Positions 45,377 to 54,294 of a DNA stretch of 64,000 nt are shown piece after piece. The translations under genes and the position numbers were made by a program. Source of the DNA: Ensifer adhaerens. GTDB taxonomy: Bacteria > Pseudomonadota > Alphaproteobacteria > Rhizobiales > Rhizobiaceae. Each line of letters opens with the position of its first letter. Within the stretch, counting starts at the first letter, position 1. A model generated the notes under the pieces. The model saw only the letters and a program-made list of their open reading frames with translations, searched no databases and was not told the DNA's origin. The stretch is taken from NCBI RefSeq assembly GCF_002007205.1, contig NZ_LAZS01000005.1:1488001-1552000 (forward strand), written 5' to 3'.

Positions 45377-46309
45377 ATGAAACCGAAGATCTTCATCGAT
45401 GGCGAACACGGCACCACGGGCCTGCAGATCCGCACGCGCATGGCCGGCCGTAGCGATCTCGAACTGCTTTCCATTCCGGAAGCGGAACGACGCAACGCCG
45501 CGATGCGCGAAGATCTTCTGAACGACGCGGACATCGCCATCCTGTGCCTGCCTGACGACGCTTCGCGCGAGGCTGTTTCGATGGTCTCCGGCAACAACAA
45601 GGTGCGCATCATCGACACCTCGACCGCGCACCGCATTGCGCCCGACTGGGCCTATGGCTTTGCCGAAATGGACAATGCGCAACCGGAGAAGATCCGCAGT
45701 GCCCGTTGCGTCGCCAACCCCGGCTGCTATCCGACGGGCGCGATCGGCGTCATCCGGCCGCTGCGCCAGGCCGGCATCCTGCCGGACGGCTATCCGGTAA
45801 CGGTCAATGCGGTTTCCGGCTACACCGGCGGCGGCAAGCAGATGATCGCGCAGATGGAGGACGAGACCAATGCGGATCACATCAGCGCGCCGCACTTCCT
45901 CTATGGCCTGACACTCAAGCACAAGCACGTGCCGGAGATGAAGATGCACGGCCTGCTCGACCGGGCGCCGGTCTTTGCCCCATCCGTCGGCAAGTTTGCG
46001 CAAGGCATGATCGTCCAGGTGCCGCTCTATCTCGAAGACCTCGCCGCCGGCGCCACGCTGGAGACGATCCATGCCGCACTCGTTGAGCACTATGCCGGCC
46101 AGTCGATCGTCGAGGTCGTGCCACTTGCGACAAGCGAGACGCTCGCTCGCATCGACGCCACGGAGCTTGCCGGCAAGGACACGATGAAGCTCTTCGCCTT
46201 CGGCACCAGTGGCGGCAATCATGTCAACCTCGTCGCCCTGCTCGACAATCTCGGCAAGGGCGCATCGGGTGCTGCGGTCCAGAACATGGACCTGATGCTG
46301 TCCGCCTGA
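45377..46309 (+). CDS. argC: N-acetyl-gamma-glutamyl-phosphate reductase
   Basis: 310-residue NADPH enzyme of arginine synthesis, short (type 2) form. It starts [18 protein letters not shown] with the nucleotide loop, and the catalytic cysteine is in [38 protein letters not shown] is the conserved C-terminus. The start is set at 45377 by homology of the nucleotide-binding N-terminus; 22 upstream residues lack character. It is followed by a strong bidirectional terminator. Confidence 0.96.
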   Translation: MKPKIFIDGEHGTTGLQIRTRMAGRSDLELLSIPEAERRNAAMREDLLNDADIAILCLPDDASREAVSMVSGNNKVRIIDTSTAHRIAPDWAYGFAEMDNAQPEKIRSARCVANPGCYPTGAIGVIRPLRQAGILPDGYPVTVNAVSGYTGGGKQMIAQMEDETNADHISAPHFLYGLTLKHKHVPEMKMHGLLDRAPVFAPSVGKFAQGMIVQVPLYLEDLAAGATLETIHAALVEHYAGQSIVEVVPLATSETLARIDATELAGKDTMKLFAFGTSGGNHVNLVALLDNLGKGASGAAVQNMDLMLSA

Positions 46310-46330
46310 TCGGCAAATCAGTTGCAAAAC

Positions 46331-46367
46331 AAAAGACCCCGGCGAGCCCACTCGCCGGGGTCTTTTT
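46331..46367. terminator. Bidirectional terminator between argC and ctaA
   Basis: Perfect stem AAAGACCCCGGCGAG / its complement around a 5-base loop, with A run on the left and T run on the right. It serves both convergent genes. Confidence 0.92.
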
Positions 46368-46386
46368 CATCGCATCCGCTGATGCA

Positions 46387-47490
46387 TCAGTCGCGGTACT
46401 CGATCGCTGTCGGCCGCGGATATTCGCCATAGAAACCGCGCCAGTGGGCAATGGCGAAACCGAGCACGACGAGCGCGCCGCCCTGATGCGCCACGCCCCA
46501 ACCGATCGGCACCTGCAGCACCAGCGTCATGATGCCGATCACCGCTTGGGCGCTGATCAGCAGGAACAGGAGCACCGAGCGCCGCGCATGAGTGGTTTCG
46601 GGCGCTGCCCTGAGCGAGGCGATCATGTGCATCAGCGCGAAGGCGAAGAGCACATAGGCGCCGATCCGGTGGACGAACTGCACCGTCTTCGGATTTTCAA
46701 AGAGATTGATCCACCAGGGCTGCTGCAGGAACAGGTCCTGCGGGATGATCGCGCCATCCATCAGCGGCCAGGTATTGTAGCTGAAACCGGCATCGAGACC
46801 GGCAACGAGCGCGCCGAGATAGATCTGGAACAGGCTGAAAATAGCGATGATCGCCGCCATCTTGCGCGAACGATCGGTCGGCGCCGTGTCGTTGGAATGG
46901 GAGCTCAGCCCGCGGAAGATCCACATACAGGCGGCAAAGATCAGACAGGCGATGACGAGGTGCGTCGCAAGCCGGTACTGGCTGACCTCCGTGCGCTCGA
47001 CGAGGCCGGAGGAAACCATCCACCAGCCGATGAAGCCCTGAAAGCCGCCCAGCGCGAGAATGCCGAGCAGCGGCATACGGAGCTTGCGCTCTACCTTTCC
47101 GGTGAACCAGAAGAAAGCGAGCGGCAGCGCGAAGATCAAACCGATGGTGCGGGCAAGCAAACGGTGTGCCCATTCCCACCAGAAGATCGTCTTGAATTGT
47201 TCCACCGTCATGCCGCTGTTCATCTGCTGGTATTGCGGAATGCGCTGGTAGAGCTGGAACTCCTCTTCCCACTCTGCGGCTGAAAGCGGCGGGATGACGC
47301 CGTGGATCGGCTTCCATTCGGTGATCGACAGGCCCGATTCCGTCAGCCGCGTCGCACCGCCGACGAGCACCAGCGCAAAGAGCGTAAAGAGCACGACGGC
47401 CAGCCAGCCGCGGATCTGCCGGCGGTTGCGGTCGGTCTTGCCGATCTCATTTCGAAGCATTTGTTCAGTCGCCAATTCGACGCCGGCCAT
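46387..47490 (-). CDS. ctaA: Haem A synthase (COX15/CtaA family)
   Basis: 367-residue inner-membrane enzyme with eight helices that oxidises haem O to haem A for aa3-type cytochrome oxidase. Family marks are [22 protein letters not shown] with WEWAHRLL and [10 protein letters not shown], which hold the histidine haem ligands, and [10 protein letters not shown]. It is the proteobacterial Type 2 form, longer than the Bacillus enzyme. The ATG at 47490 is preferred over the one codon earlier because AGGGA is then better spaced. Confidence 0.95.
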   Translation of the reverse strand: MAGVELATEQMLRNEIGKTDRNRRQIRGWLAVVLFTLFALVLVGGATRLTESGLSITEWKPIHGVIPPLSAAEWEEEFQLYQRIPQYQQMNSGMTVEQFKTIFWWEWAHRLLARTIGLIFALPLAFFWFTGKVERKLRMPLLGILALGGFQGFIGWWMVSSGLVERTEVSQYRLATHLVIACLIFAACMWIFRGLSSHSNDTAPTDRSRKMAAIIAIFSLFQIYLGALVAGLDAGFSYNTWPLMDGAIIPQDLFLQQPWWINLFENPKTVQFVHRIGAYVLFAFALMHMIASLRAAPETTHARRSVLLFLLISAQAVIGIMTLVLQVPIGWGVAHQGGALVVLGFAIAHWRGFYGEYPRPTAIEYRD

Positions 47491-47662
47491 CATGTTCCCT
47501 CTGGTGTCGCAGGGTTGTCGGCGGCGCAACCGGACGGATCAACGGTCGCACCTTCAGGAAAGCCGTTGATTTGCACCAGAGCGGCATGCAAAACAAGGCC
47601 GAAACCTTTGCGGCATGCGGTCGCGGCCGTCCGCGTCCATTTGTCCCTGTGAAAGATATGAA

Positions 47663-47875
47663 ATGCCCGTACGCCTCAGAAAGCTGATCGGCACGATCCT
47701 GATCATCATCCTCGTCGTCGTCTATGCACTGGCCGCCGTCACCTTTGCCTCGCTGCTGCTCGGCGCCGCCCCCTGGTACGTGCATCTGGCCTACTTCTTC
47801 TTCACCGGCCTGCTCTGGATCTTGCCGGCGATGCTGATTATCAAATGGATGGAAAAGCCGGCGCGCGACCGCTGA
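47663..47875 (+). CDS. DUF2842 domain membrane protein
   Basis: 70-residue protein with two membrane helices (about 7-30 and 38-58) and short basic ends: MPVRLRKLIGTILII and KWMEKPARDR. DUF2842 is a small alphaproteobacterial family of unknown function. It lies between divergent ctaA and the phosphoesterase gene, 33 bases before the latter, so the two are probably cotranscribed. Confidence 0.85.
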   Translation: MPVRLRKLIGTILIIILVVVYALAAVTFASLLLGAAPWYVHLAYFFFTGLLWILPAMLIIKWMEKPARDR

Positions 47876-47908
47876 GCTTAGGCGCGGCAGCCATTCGAGG
47901 AGACGCCC

Positions 47909-48649
47909 GTGAAACTTGCGGTCATCGCTGATATCCATGGCAACGATCTCGCCCTCGAAGCCGTGCTCGCGGACATCGATGCGCTCGGCATCACCGACAT
48001 CGTCAATCTCGGTGATCACCTGAGCGGTCCGCTCAATGCGGCGCGCACCGCCGACATCCTTATCGAGCGGACGATCCTTTCGATCCGAGGCAATCACGAT
48101 CGTTATCTCCTGACGATCGATCCGCATGAAATGGGGCTGTCCGATCGTGCAGCCTATGATCAATTGCAGCCGCAGCACCGCGAATGGCTGGGCACCCTAC
48201 CCGTCGCGCACGTCCACAAGGAAACGTTCTTCCTGTGCCATGCGACGCCGACCGATGATGAGACCTACTGGCTGGAGGCTCTGACGGCCGACGGCACCGT
48301 CCACATGGCGCAGCGTTCGGCGATCGAGGCGAAAGCAGCCGGCGTCGACTATCCGGTGATCCTTTGCGGCCACACCCATATCCAGCGCGCCGTGCGGCTT
48401 TCCGATGGCCGCCTCGTCGTCAATCCCGGCAGCGTGGGCTGCCCCGGCTATGACGATGACCAACCGGTGCCGCACAAGGTCGAGGCCGGCTCCCCGGACG
48501 CTCGCTACGCGATCATCGAGAAATCGGCCTCGGGGTGGCACGTCATCTTCCGCAATGTCCCCTATGACTGGATGGCAATGTCCCGGCTTGCGGCCAGCCG
48601 CAACCGCATGGAATGGGCAAAGGCGTTGGCCACCGGCTTTCTCGATTGA
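47909..48649 (+). CDS. Metallophosphoesterase family protein
   Basis: 246-residue calcineurin-like phosphoesterase of the YfcE/MJ0936 type. Metal-binding motifs are in order: VIADIHGN, LGDHLSG, IRGNHDR and CGHTHIQ. It starts with GTG, supported by GAGGAG seven bases upstream. It is cytoplasmic, and the natural phosphodiester or phosphomonoester substrate is unknown. Confidence 0.88.
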   Translation: MKLAVIADIHGNDLALEAVLADIDALGITDIVNLGDHLSGPLNAARTADILIERTILSIRGNHDRYLLTIDPHEMGLSDRAAYDQLQPQHREWLGTLPVAHVHKETFFLCHATPTDDETYWLEALTADGTVHMAQRSAIEAKAAGVDYPVILCGHTHIQRAVRLSDGRLVVNPGSVGCPGYDDDQPVPHKVEAGSPDARYAIIEKSASGWHVIFRNVPYDWMAMSRLAASRNRMEWAKALATGFLD

Positions 48650-48801
48650 AATTTGCGCGCGCTTCACATGCCTCGCTTCACGCTTTGCTAACCGCGTTCG
48701 CCGGTTGTCCCCAATCGGCTTCATAAGTATTCCCGAATTAAAGCGATCGTAGCAGGCATGAGGTTCAATCACTCCGCAACAAGGACCGGAAGACACCCGC
48801 G

Positions 48802-50046
48802 ATGACGAACTCGGAAATCACCATGGACGGCTCCGGCGATCGCCGCGCGCATGCGTCCTTGCGTGCAGGTCCGAGCGAGGCCGCAGGCCGTTTCGAAGTC
48901 TCGCTCCACCGCAGCATGGAACCGCTCGAAGCCGAATGGCACATGCTCGACAACCTTTCCGGGAACTCGCTGCATCATGCCTATCAATGGTGCCGCACCT
49001 GGGCTGAGACTCACGCAAGCGACCTCGCCCTGTTGCGGGTAACGGTCGATGGCGAACTCTTCCTCATCCTGCCGCTCGAGGTGGCGCAGGGGCGCCTGTT
49101 TCGAACGGCCCGCCTCATCGGAACCGGGCACAGCAACCTCAACACGGGCCTCTTCGCCCGCAACGCTTCAGCCGCCCTTACCACACCTGCGCGCGCCGAC
49201 GCGCTCGCCCGGGCGATTTGCGGCGCGCTCAGCGGCCTTGCCGACATCGTCATGCTCGACCGTCTGCCGAGCGACTGGCGCGGCGACCCCAGCCCCCTCG
49301 CCCTGCTCCCCGGCGTTGCAAATCCCAACCCGTCGTTTCAGCTTCCGCTTCTCGGCGGCATTCAGCCCACGCTGGCGCAGATCAACGCCAAACGCCGACG
49401 CAAGAAGATGCGCATTTCCGAGCGCCGGCTGGCGGAAATGGGTGGCTACGACTACGTGATCGCCCGCACCAGCGACGAGGCCCACGCGCTGCTCGATACC
49501 TTCTTTCGGCAGAAGGCGACGCGCTTTCAGACGCTCGGCCTTCCCGATGTCTTCCAGGACCCGGAAACACAGGCATTTTTCCACGCGCTCGCCGCCCGTA
49601 CAGACGATGACCTGCATCTCATGGAACTCAATGCCATTCGCCTCCGGGGCGAGCATGACGGCCGGATCGTCGCCGTCGCCGGACTTTCTCGCAAGGCCGA
49701 TCACGTGATCTGCCAGTTCGGATCGATCGACGAAGCGCTGGCCGGCGACGCCAGTCCGGGTGAACTGCTGTTCTACCGCATGATCGAACGTCTGTCGGGC
49801 GAAGGCGTACGCCTGTTCGATTTCGGCGTCGGCGACCAGCCCTACAAGCGTTCCTGGTGCACGATCGAAACGCCGCTGCGCGATATCGTGTTGCCGGTGA
49901 CGCTCGCCGGCCGGCTCGCAAGCCTGCGGCATCATCTCGTCGTGAGGGCAAAAAGGGCGATCAAGGCGAACAGGGCCATATACCACCGGATCCAGCGCAC
50001 ACGGCGGCGCAGGCAGGGCAAGGCCTTCGTCGGCAGCGCCGACTAA
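48802..50046 (+). CDS. CelD/BcsL-type GNAT acetyltransferase at the polysaccharide locus
   Basis: 414-residue cytoplasmic protein of the GNAT group annotated as cellulose biosynthesis CelD-like. The N-terminal half holds LHHAYQWCRTWAE and the C-terminal acetyltransferase domain has IAVAGLSRKADHVICQFGSIDEAL followed by LFDFGVGDQPYKRSW, which is characteristic. The tail is very basic (RTRRRRQGK). Such proteins modify polysaccharide precursors. It is convergent with the Wzz-like gene, and together with the export and polymerase genes belongs to the surface polysaccharide locus. Confidence 0.83.
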   Translation: MTNSEITMDGSGDRRAHASLRAGPSEAAGRFEVSLHRSMEPLEAEWHMLDNLSGNSLHHAYQWCRTWAETHASDLALLRVTVDGELFLILPLEVAQGRLFRTARLIGTGHSNLNTGLFARNASAALTTPARADALARAICGALSGLADIVMLDRLPSDWRGDPSPLALLPGVANPNPSFQLPLLGGIQPTLAQINAKRRRKKMRISERRLAEMGGYDYVIARTSDEAHALLDTFFRQKATRFQTLGLPDVFQDPETQAFFHALAARTDDDLHLMELNAIRLRGEHDGRIVAVAGLSRKADHVICQFGSIDEALAGDASPGELLFYRMIERLSGEGVRLFDFGVGDQPYKRSWCTIETPLRDIVLPVTLAGRLASLRHHLVVRAKRAIKANRAIYHRIQRTRRRRQGKAFVGSAD

Positions 50047-50097
50047 TCACCAGACTCCAAAGACCTCGGCGCGGAGTGGCCGATGACCGGCGCCGCC

Positions 50098-52278
50098 TTA
50101 TGCGGCGTCGCGGTCCGGGTAGTCGGGATCCGATTGCACCTGGCCCGTCATCAGCACGATGTCGCGATAGCCGGCAGCGCCAAAACTGGTCAGCACCTCG
50201 ACGATGCGTTCGTCGCTGACCGACGGCGCCGACAGGATGATTTCCGCGCCATCGCGGCCGGCGATCTTCTCGACGGCCATTTCGTCGGCCGGGCCGCACT
50301 CGAGCAGGACGAGATCATAGGCGTTGATCAAGGCGTCGATGATCATCTTCAGCCGTTCGATGCCGCGCATCGCCTGGCGCGGATCGGCATCACCCTGGGG
50401 AATGATATGCGCGTCGGAAAAACGATCCGCGTGGATCGTGTCCGTGAACGGCACCTCCCCCGCCAAGAGGTTGGTGATCCCCGGAAGCTGCTGCGAGCGC
50501 GCCATCAGGCGTGTCGGGCAGGCAGAGCCCGTGAGGTCGATCAGGACGACCTTCAATTCCTCTTCGGCCAGCAATCGCGCCAGCATCACAGTGGCGGTAG
50601 AGCCTTCGTCTCCGCCGGGCGACACCGAAATCGCAACGCGCACGTTGGTGGCGCGCAGATGCTCGGCAACGGCCTCGATCGAGAAATCCGGTTCGGCGAC
50701 CTCTTCCGTGTCCTGCGCAAGCGATGCGTCCGCCGCAGGTAGCAACTCGACCGCATCATCGGCGGCGGGCGAAGCCACAGGCGAGGCCTTAGCCAGCTCG
50801 ACCGGCGGCAAATCGGCAACGCTCGCAGCGAGCGCCGGCCTTGGGCGGACCGGTGCCCGCTCGCCCGTTGCCGAGACCGGCCGCAATGCCCGCCCGCTGA
50901 AAAGCTCTCCAAGCATGATGGCGACACAGCTCAAGAGGAACGTGGCGAGCGCCGCAACAATCGTGATCGGCAGCACCTTCGGAAAGCTCGCGCCGGTTGG
51001 AACCACGGCAGTTGAAATGACGCGCGCGTCGGCGGGCGTCGCATTCTCCACCGTGCGCGATGTCGCCTCGCGATAACGCGCGAGATAGGTCTCCAGCAAT
51101 TGCCGCTGTGCGGTCGCTTCGCGCTCGAGCGCGCGCAGCCCCACCTCTTCCTCACCCGCCTGGGCCGACTGCGCCTTCAGCGCATTCAACTGCTGGGTGA
51201 GCTTCTGTTCGCGTAGCTCACCGACCTTCGCCTCGTTTTCAAGGCTCGTCAGGATCTTGCGGGTCTCTGTGCTGATCTGGCCGCGGATGCCCTCGAGCTG
51301 CGACTTCAGCGCCTTCAGGCGCGGATGACCGTCGAGCAGGGTCGTCGACAGGTCGGCGACCTGCGCCTGAAGGTTGGCCTCGGTCTCCTTCAGACGCTGG
51401 ATCATCTGGGAACCGACGACGTCGGCAATGGTGTCCGGCGCGCGGCCGCTTGCAAGCGCTGAACGCACGCCGGCGGCACGCGCTTCCGCATTGGCGCGCT
51501 CGCCGCGCACCCGGGTCAGCTCCGTCGAAATATCCGTCAGTTGCCGTGTTGCGAAGTTCGTGGTCTCGCCGGTCGGCAACAGGTCGGACGAGGCGCGATA
51601 GGCCGCCACCTTTGCTTCGGCATCGCGCACCTTCTCGCGCAGATTGGCGATCTCCGGCTCGAGCCAGCGCGTCGCCTCGGAATTGGTGTCGAGCTTTGCG
51701 CCGCTCTGAAGCGCCAGGAAGACCTTCGCCATTTCGTTGGGCACGGCGGCCGCAAGCTGGCGGTCCTTGGAAGTGAAGCCGATCGCGATCACCCGCGACT
51801 TTTCCACCTGGTAGACCTGGAGCTTGTCGGAGAATTCCTTGAGCACCCTCTCCTCGGGCGGCATCTCCAGCGGGTTCTTCTTCAGCCCGAGCATCACGAG
51901 AAGATCCGAAAGCGCCGAGGGCGCCGACGACGGATCAAATTCCTTGAGCTCGTAGAGCTTCATGTTGCGGGCGACCTGCTTGATGAGGTCGGCCGACTTG
52001 AGCACCTGCACCTGGCTGAGGATCCCGGATTCGTCGAAGACACGGTCGGCGCCCGCCTGGGAAGCCTGGTTGGGGCCGCTGAACTCCGGCTCGCGCGATT
52101 CGATCAGCACGCGGGTTTCGCTCTGATAATCCGGCGCGATCATCTTCGCGGCGCCAAAGGCAAGTGCCGCAACGCCGACGGTGGCGAGCAAAACCTTGAC
52201 GCGCCGATCCCAGACGGCGCGAAACAGGCCGCCTAGGTCGATATCCACATCCTGCTGTGCGCTGCCGTTTCCGGACAT
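50098..52278 (-). CDS. Wzz/ExoP-like polysaccharide co-polymerase with degenerate tyrosine-kinase domain
   Basis: 726-residue inner-membrane protein that probably sets chain length and links polymerisation to export. TM1 is at about 28-50, followed by the Wzz domain (DYQSETRVLIE), a long periplasmic coiled coil and TM2 at about 445-468. The cytoplasmic part keeps the fold of bacterial tyrosine kinases (VKVVLIDLTGSACP, LINAYDLVLLECGP) but lacks the Walker A lysine-threonine/serine: the loop reads SPGGDEGSTATV. Also missing is the C-terminal tyrosine cluster; a single tyrosine lies in DPDYPDRDAA. Kinase activity is therefore unlikely. It is divergent from the Wza-like gene. Confidence 0.88.
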   Translation of the reverse strand: MSGNGSAQQDVDIDLGGLFRAVWDRRVKVLLATVGVAALAFGAAKMIAPDYQSETRVLIESREPEFSGPNQASQAGADRVFDESGILSQVQVLKSADLIKQVARNMKLYELKEFDPSSAPSALSDLLVMLGLKKNPLEMPPEERVLKEFSDKLQVYQVEKSRVIAIGFTSKDRQLAAAVPNEMAKVFLALQSGAKLDTNSEATRWLEPEIANLREKVRDAEAKVAAYRASSDLLPTGETTNFATRQLTDISTELTRVRGERANAEARAAGVRSALASGRAPDTIADVVGSQMIQRLKETEANLQAQVADLSTTLLDGHPRLKALKSQLEGIRGQISTETRKILTSLENEAKVGELREQKLTQQLNALKAQSAQAGEEEVGLRALEREATAQRQLLETYLARYREATSRTVENATPADARVISTAVVPTGASFPKVLPITIVAALATFLLSCVAIMLGELFSGRALRPVSATGERAPVRPRPALAASVADLPPVELAKASPVASPAADDAVELLPAADASLAQDTEEVAEPDFSIEAVAEHLRATNVRVAISVSPGGDEGSTATVMLARLLAEEELKVVLIDLTGSACPTRLMARSQQLPGITNLLAGEVPFTDTIHADRFSDAHIIPQGDADPRQAMRGIERLKMIIDALINAYDLVLLECGPADEMAVEKIAGRDGAEIILSAPSVSDERIVEVLTSFGAAGYRDIVLMTGQVQSDPDYPDRDAA

Positions 52279-52472
52279 GCTCCTGGCTCCGAACCGTCAA
52301 ATCTCGCCGGACCGTAAAGGAACATGGTAACGCAAGGGTTAATGCAATCAACTTGTGGACGATGAAGGCCGGGTGAGGGCGCCACGCTTCCGCGAAAATT
52401 CTACCGCGAGTTTACCGGCTATTAACCCTAACGGATCGATAACGTCACAAAAGCTGGTCGTTTCCGGAGCCA

Positions 52473-53057
52473 ATGAACCGTATGTCCACCGCAGCTATCA
52501 AGACGAGTCTCGCGATCACGGCGGCAGCGCTGTCGATTTTGCTCGGCGGCTGCACGAGCTACCAGCCCGCACCCAAGGCTTTCAGCGAAGCCACGATCCA
52601 GCCCTATCGGCTCGACAGCGGCGATCGCCTGCGCATTAACGTCTTCGAGCAGGCCGGCCTCAGCGGTACCTATACGGTCGATCAGGCCGGCTACGTCGCC
52701 TTCCCCTTGATCGGCACCGTCGCTTCGCGCGGCAGGACCCTGCCCGAGCTCGAGGGCATGATCGCCGCCAAGCTGAAGCAAGGCTACCTGCGCGACCCTG
52801 ACGTCACGATCGAGGTCGATCGCTACCGTTCCGTCTTCATCATGGGCGAAGTCGGCCAGGCCGGCCAATACGCCTATGTGCCCGGCATGACCGTGCAGAA
52901 TGCGATCGCGGTCGCCGGCGGCTTCTCTCCGCGCGCCAACCAGTCGAACGCCGACATCACGCGCAAGATCAATGGCCGCATCATCACCGGCCGGGTGCCG
53001 ATCACCGACGCGGTCCTTGCCGGCGACACGATCTATGTTCGCGAACGGCTGTTCTAA
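52473..53057 (+). CDS. Wza-like polysaccharide export lipoprotein
   Basis: 194-residue outer-membrane-associated lipoprotein. The signal peptide ends in the lipobox LLGGCTS (Cys at about 28). A Poly_export domain follows (YRLDSGDRLRINVFEQAGLSGTYTVDQAGYV) with a SLBB-type half (RSVFIMGEVGQAGQY). It forms the periplasmic/outer-membrane exit channel for the polysaccharide. GGAG lies before the ATG. It is the first gene of the rightward operon, followed by GT4, WcaJ-type, Wzy-like and GT4 genes. Its counterpart in Agrobacterium would be uppC. Confidence 0.9.
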   Translation: MNRMSTAAIKTSLAITAAALSILLGGCTSYQPAPKAFSEATIQPYRLDSGDRLRINVFEQAGLSGTYTVDQAGYVAFPLIGTVASRGRTLPELEGMIAAKLKQGYLRDPDVTIEVDRYRSVFIMGEVGQAGQYAYVPGMTVQNAIAVAGGFSPRANQSNADITRKINGRIITGRVPITDAVLAGDTIYVRERLF

Positions 53058-53062
53058 CCTCG

Positions 53063-54235
53063 ATGCAACAAGAGCGGCCGCTGCGCATCATCCACTGCTT
53101 CAGGTCGCCTGTAGGCGGGATATTCCGCCATGTTCGCGACCTGGCCGAGGCGCATGCCAAGGCCGGCCATGAAGTCGGCATCCTCTGCGACAGCACGACA
53201 GGCGGCAGCCACGAGGATCGGCTGTTCGACGAAATCCGCTCCCATCTGGCGCTCGGCCTCATACGGATGCCGATCCATCGCTCGGTCGGGCCTCAGGATT
53301 TTGCCGCGCTCTGGCGCGGCTACAAGGAAATTAGAAGTTTGCGACCGGATGTGTTGCATGGGCACGGCGCCAAAGGTGGCGTCATTGCCCGGCTCATCGG
53401 TTCAGCCTTGCGGGTCAACAGGTATCGCGTAGCCCGCCTCTATTCGCCGCATGGCGGCAGCCTGCACTACCGCCCCGGCTCCCTGACCGGGCGGTTGATC
53501 TTCCCGGCAGAACGCGTCCAGCAGCGGATAACGGACGCCCTCGTCTTCGTCTGCGATTTCGAGCGGCAAACCTATTTCGCAAAGGTCGGCACGCCGCGCG
53601 AACGCAACGAGCTGATCTACAACGGTATCGACGACCGGGAGTTCGAGATCGTCCCGCCCCGACCGAATGCGGTCGATTTTCTCTATATCGGCATGATGCG
53701 GGACCTGAAGGGTCCCGATCTTTTTGTGGAAGCTTTCGCGCAAACGGAAAGGCTTGTCGGCAGACCGTTGTCGGCGCTGATGATCGGCGATGGTCCGCAG
53801 CAGAAGGAATATAGCGACCTGGTGCAGCAGCAGGGTCTCGGCCGCCGCATCCGAATGCAACCGGCGATGAAGACGCGGGAGGCTTTCGCGCTGACACGCA
53901 ACATCGTCGTTCCCTCGCGCGCCGAATCCATGCCCTACATCGTGCTCGAGGCGCTGGCGGCACGAAAGCCTGTCATCGCCAGCCGCGTCGGCGGCATCCC
54001 GGAAATTCTGGGGCGCAACAGCACCGCGCTTGCCGAGCCCGCCAATGCCCGGTCGCTCGCCGCCATCATGGCGCGCGCGATCACCGAGCATGACTGGGCG
54101 GCGCGTGTGATGCCCGATCCGAGCACGTTCAAGTCGCAATTTGCAGCTTCGGTAATGTCGGCGAATATGCTAAGGCTCTATCGGGAATTGTGCCGTTACC
54201 AGCCGTCCGCCGATAGCGTGTTGCCCACAACGTAA
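53063..54235 (+). CDS. GT4-family glycosyltransferase
   Basis: 390-residue GT-B enzyme. The N-terminal sugar-acceptor domain starts RIIHCFRSPVGGIFRHVRDLAEAHAKAGHEVGI, with the donor site in PSRAESMPYIVLEALAARKPVIASRVGGIPEIL carrying the retaining E-x7-E. It adds a sugar from a nucleotide donor to the lipid-linked repeat. It starts five bases after the Wza-like gene in the operon. The sugar is unknown. Confidence 0.9.
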   Translation: MQQERPLRIIHCFRSPVGGIFRHVRDLAEAHAKAGHEVGILCDSTTGGSHEDRLFDEIRSHLALGLIRMPIHRSVGPQDFAALWRGYKEIRSLRPDVLHGHGAKGGVIARLIGSALRVNRYRVARLYSPHGGSLHYRPGSLTGRLIFPAERVQQRITDALVFVCDFERQTYFAKVGTPRERNELIYNGIDDREFEIVPPRPNAVDFLYIGMMRDLKGPDLFVEAFAQTERLVGRPLSALMIGDGPQQKEYSDLVQQQGLGRRIRMQPAMKTREAFALTRNIVVPSRAESMPYIVLEALAARKPVIASRVGGIPEILGRNSTALAEPANARSLAAIMARAITEHDWAARVMPDPSTFKSQFAASVMSANMLRLYRELCRYQPSADSVLPTT

Positions 54236-54294
54236 GCGTTTCTTAGTGGCTTTCTGCTATCCCGGCTGAGGGACTTCAGCGCCGGAAGACAGCC

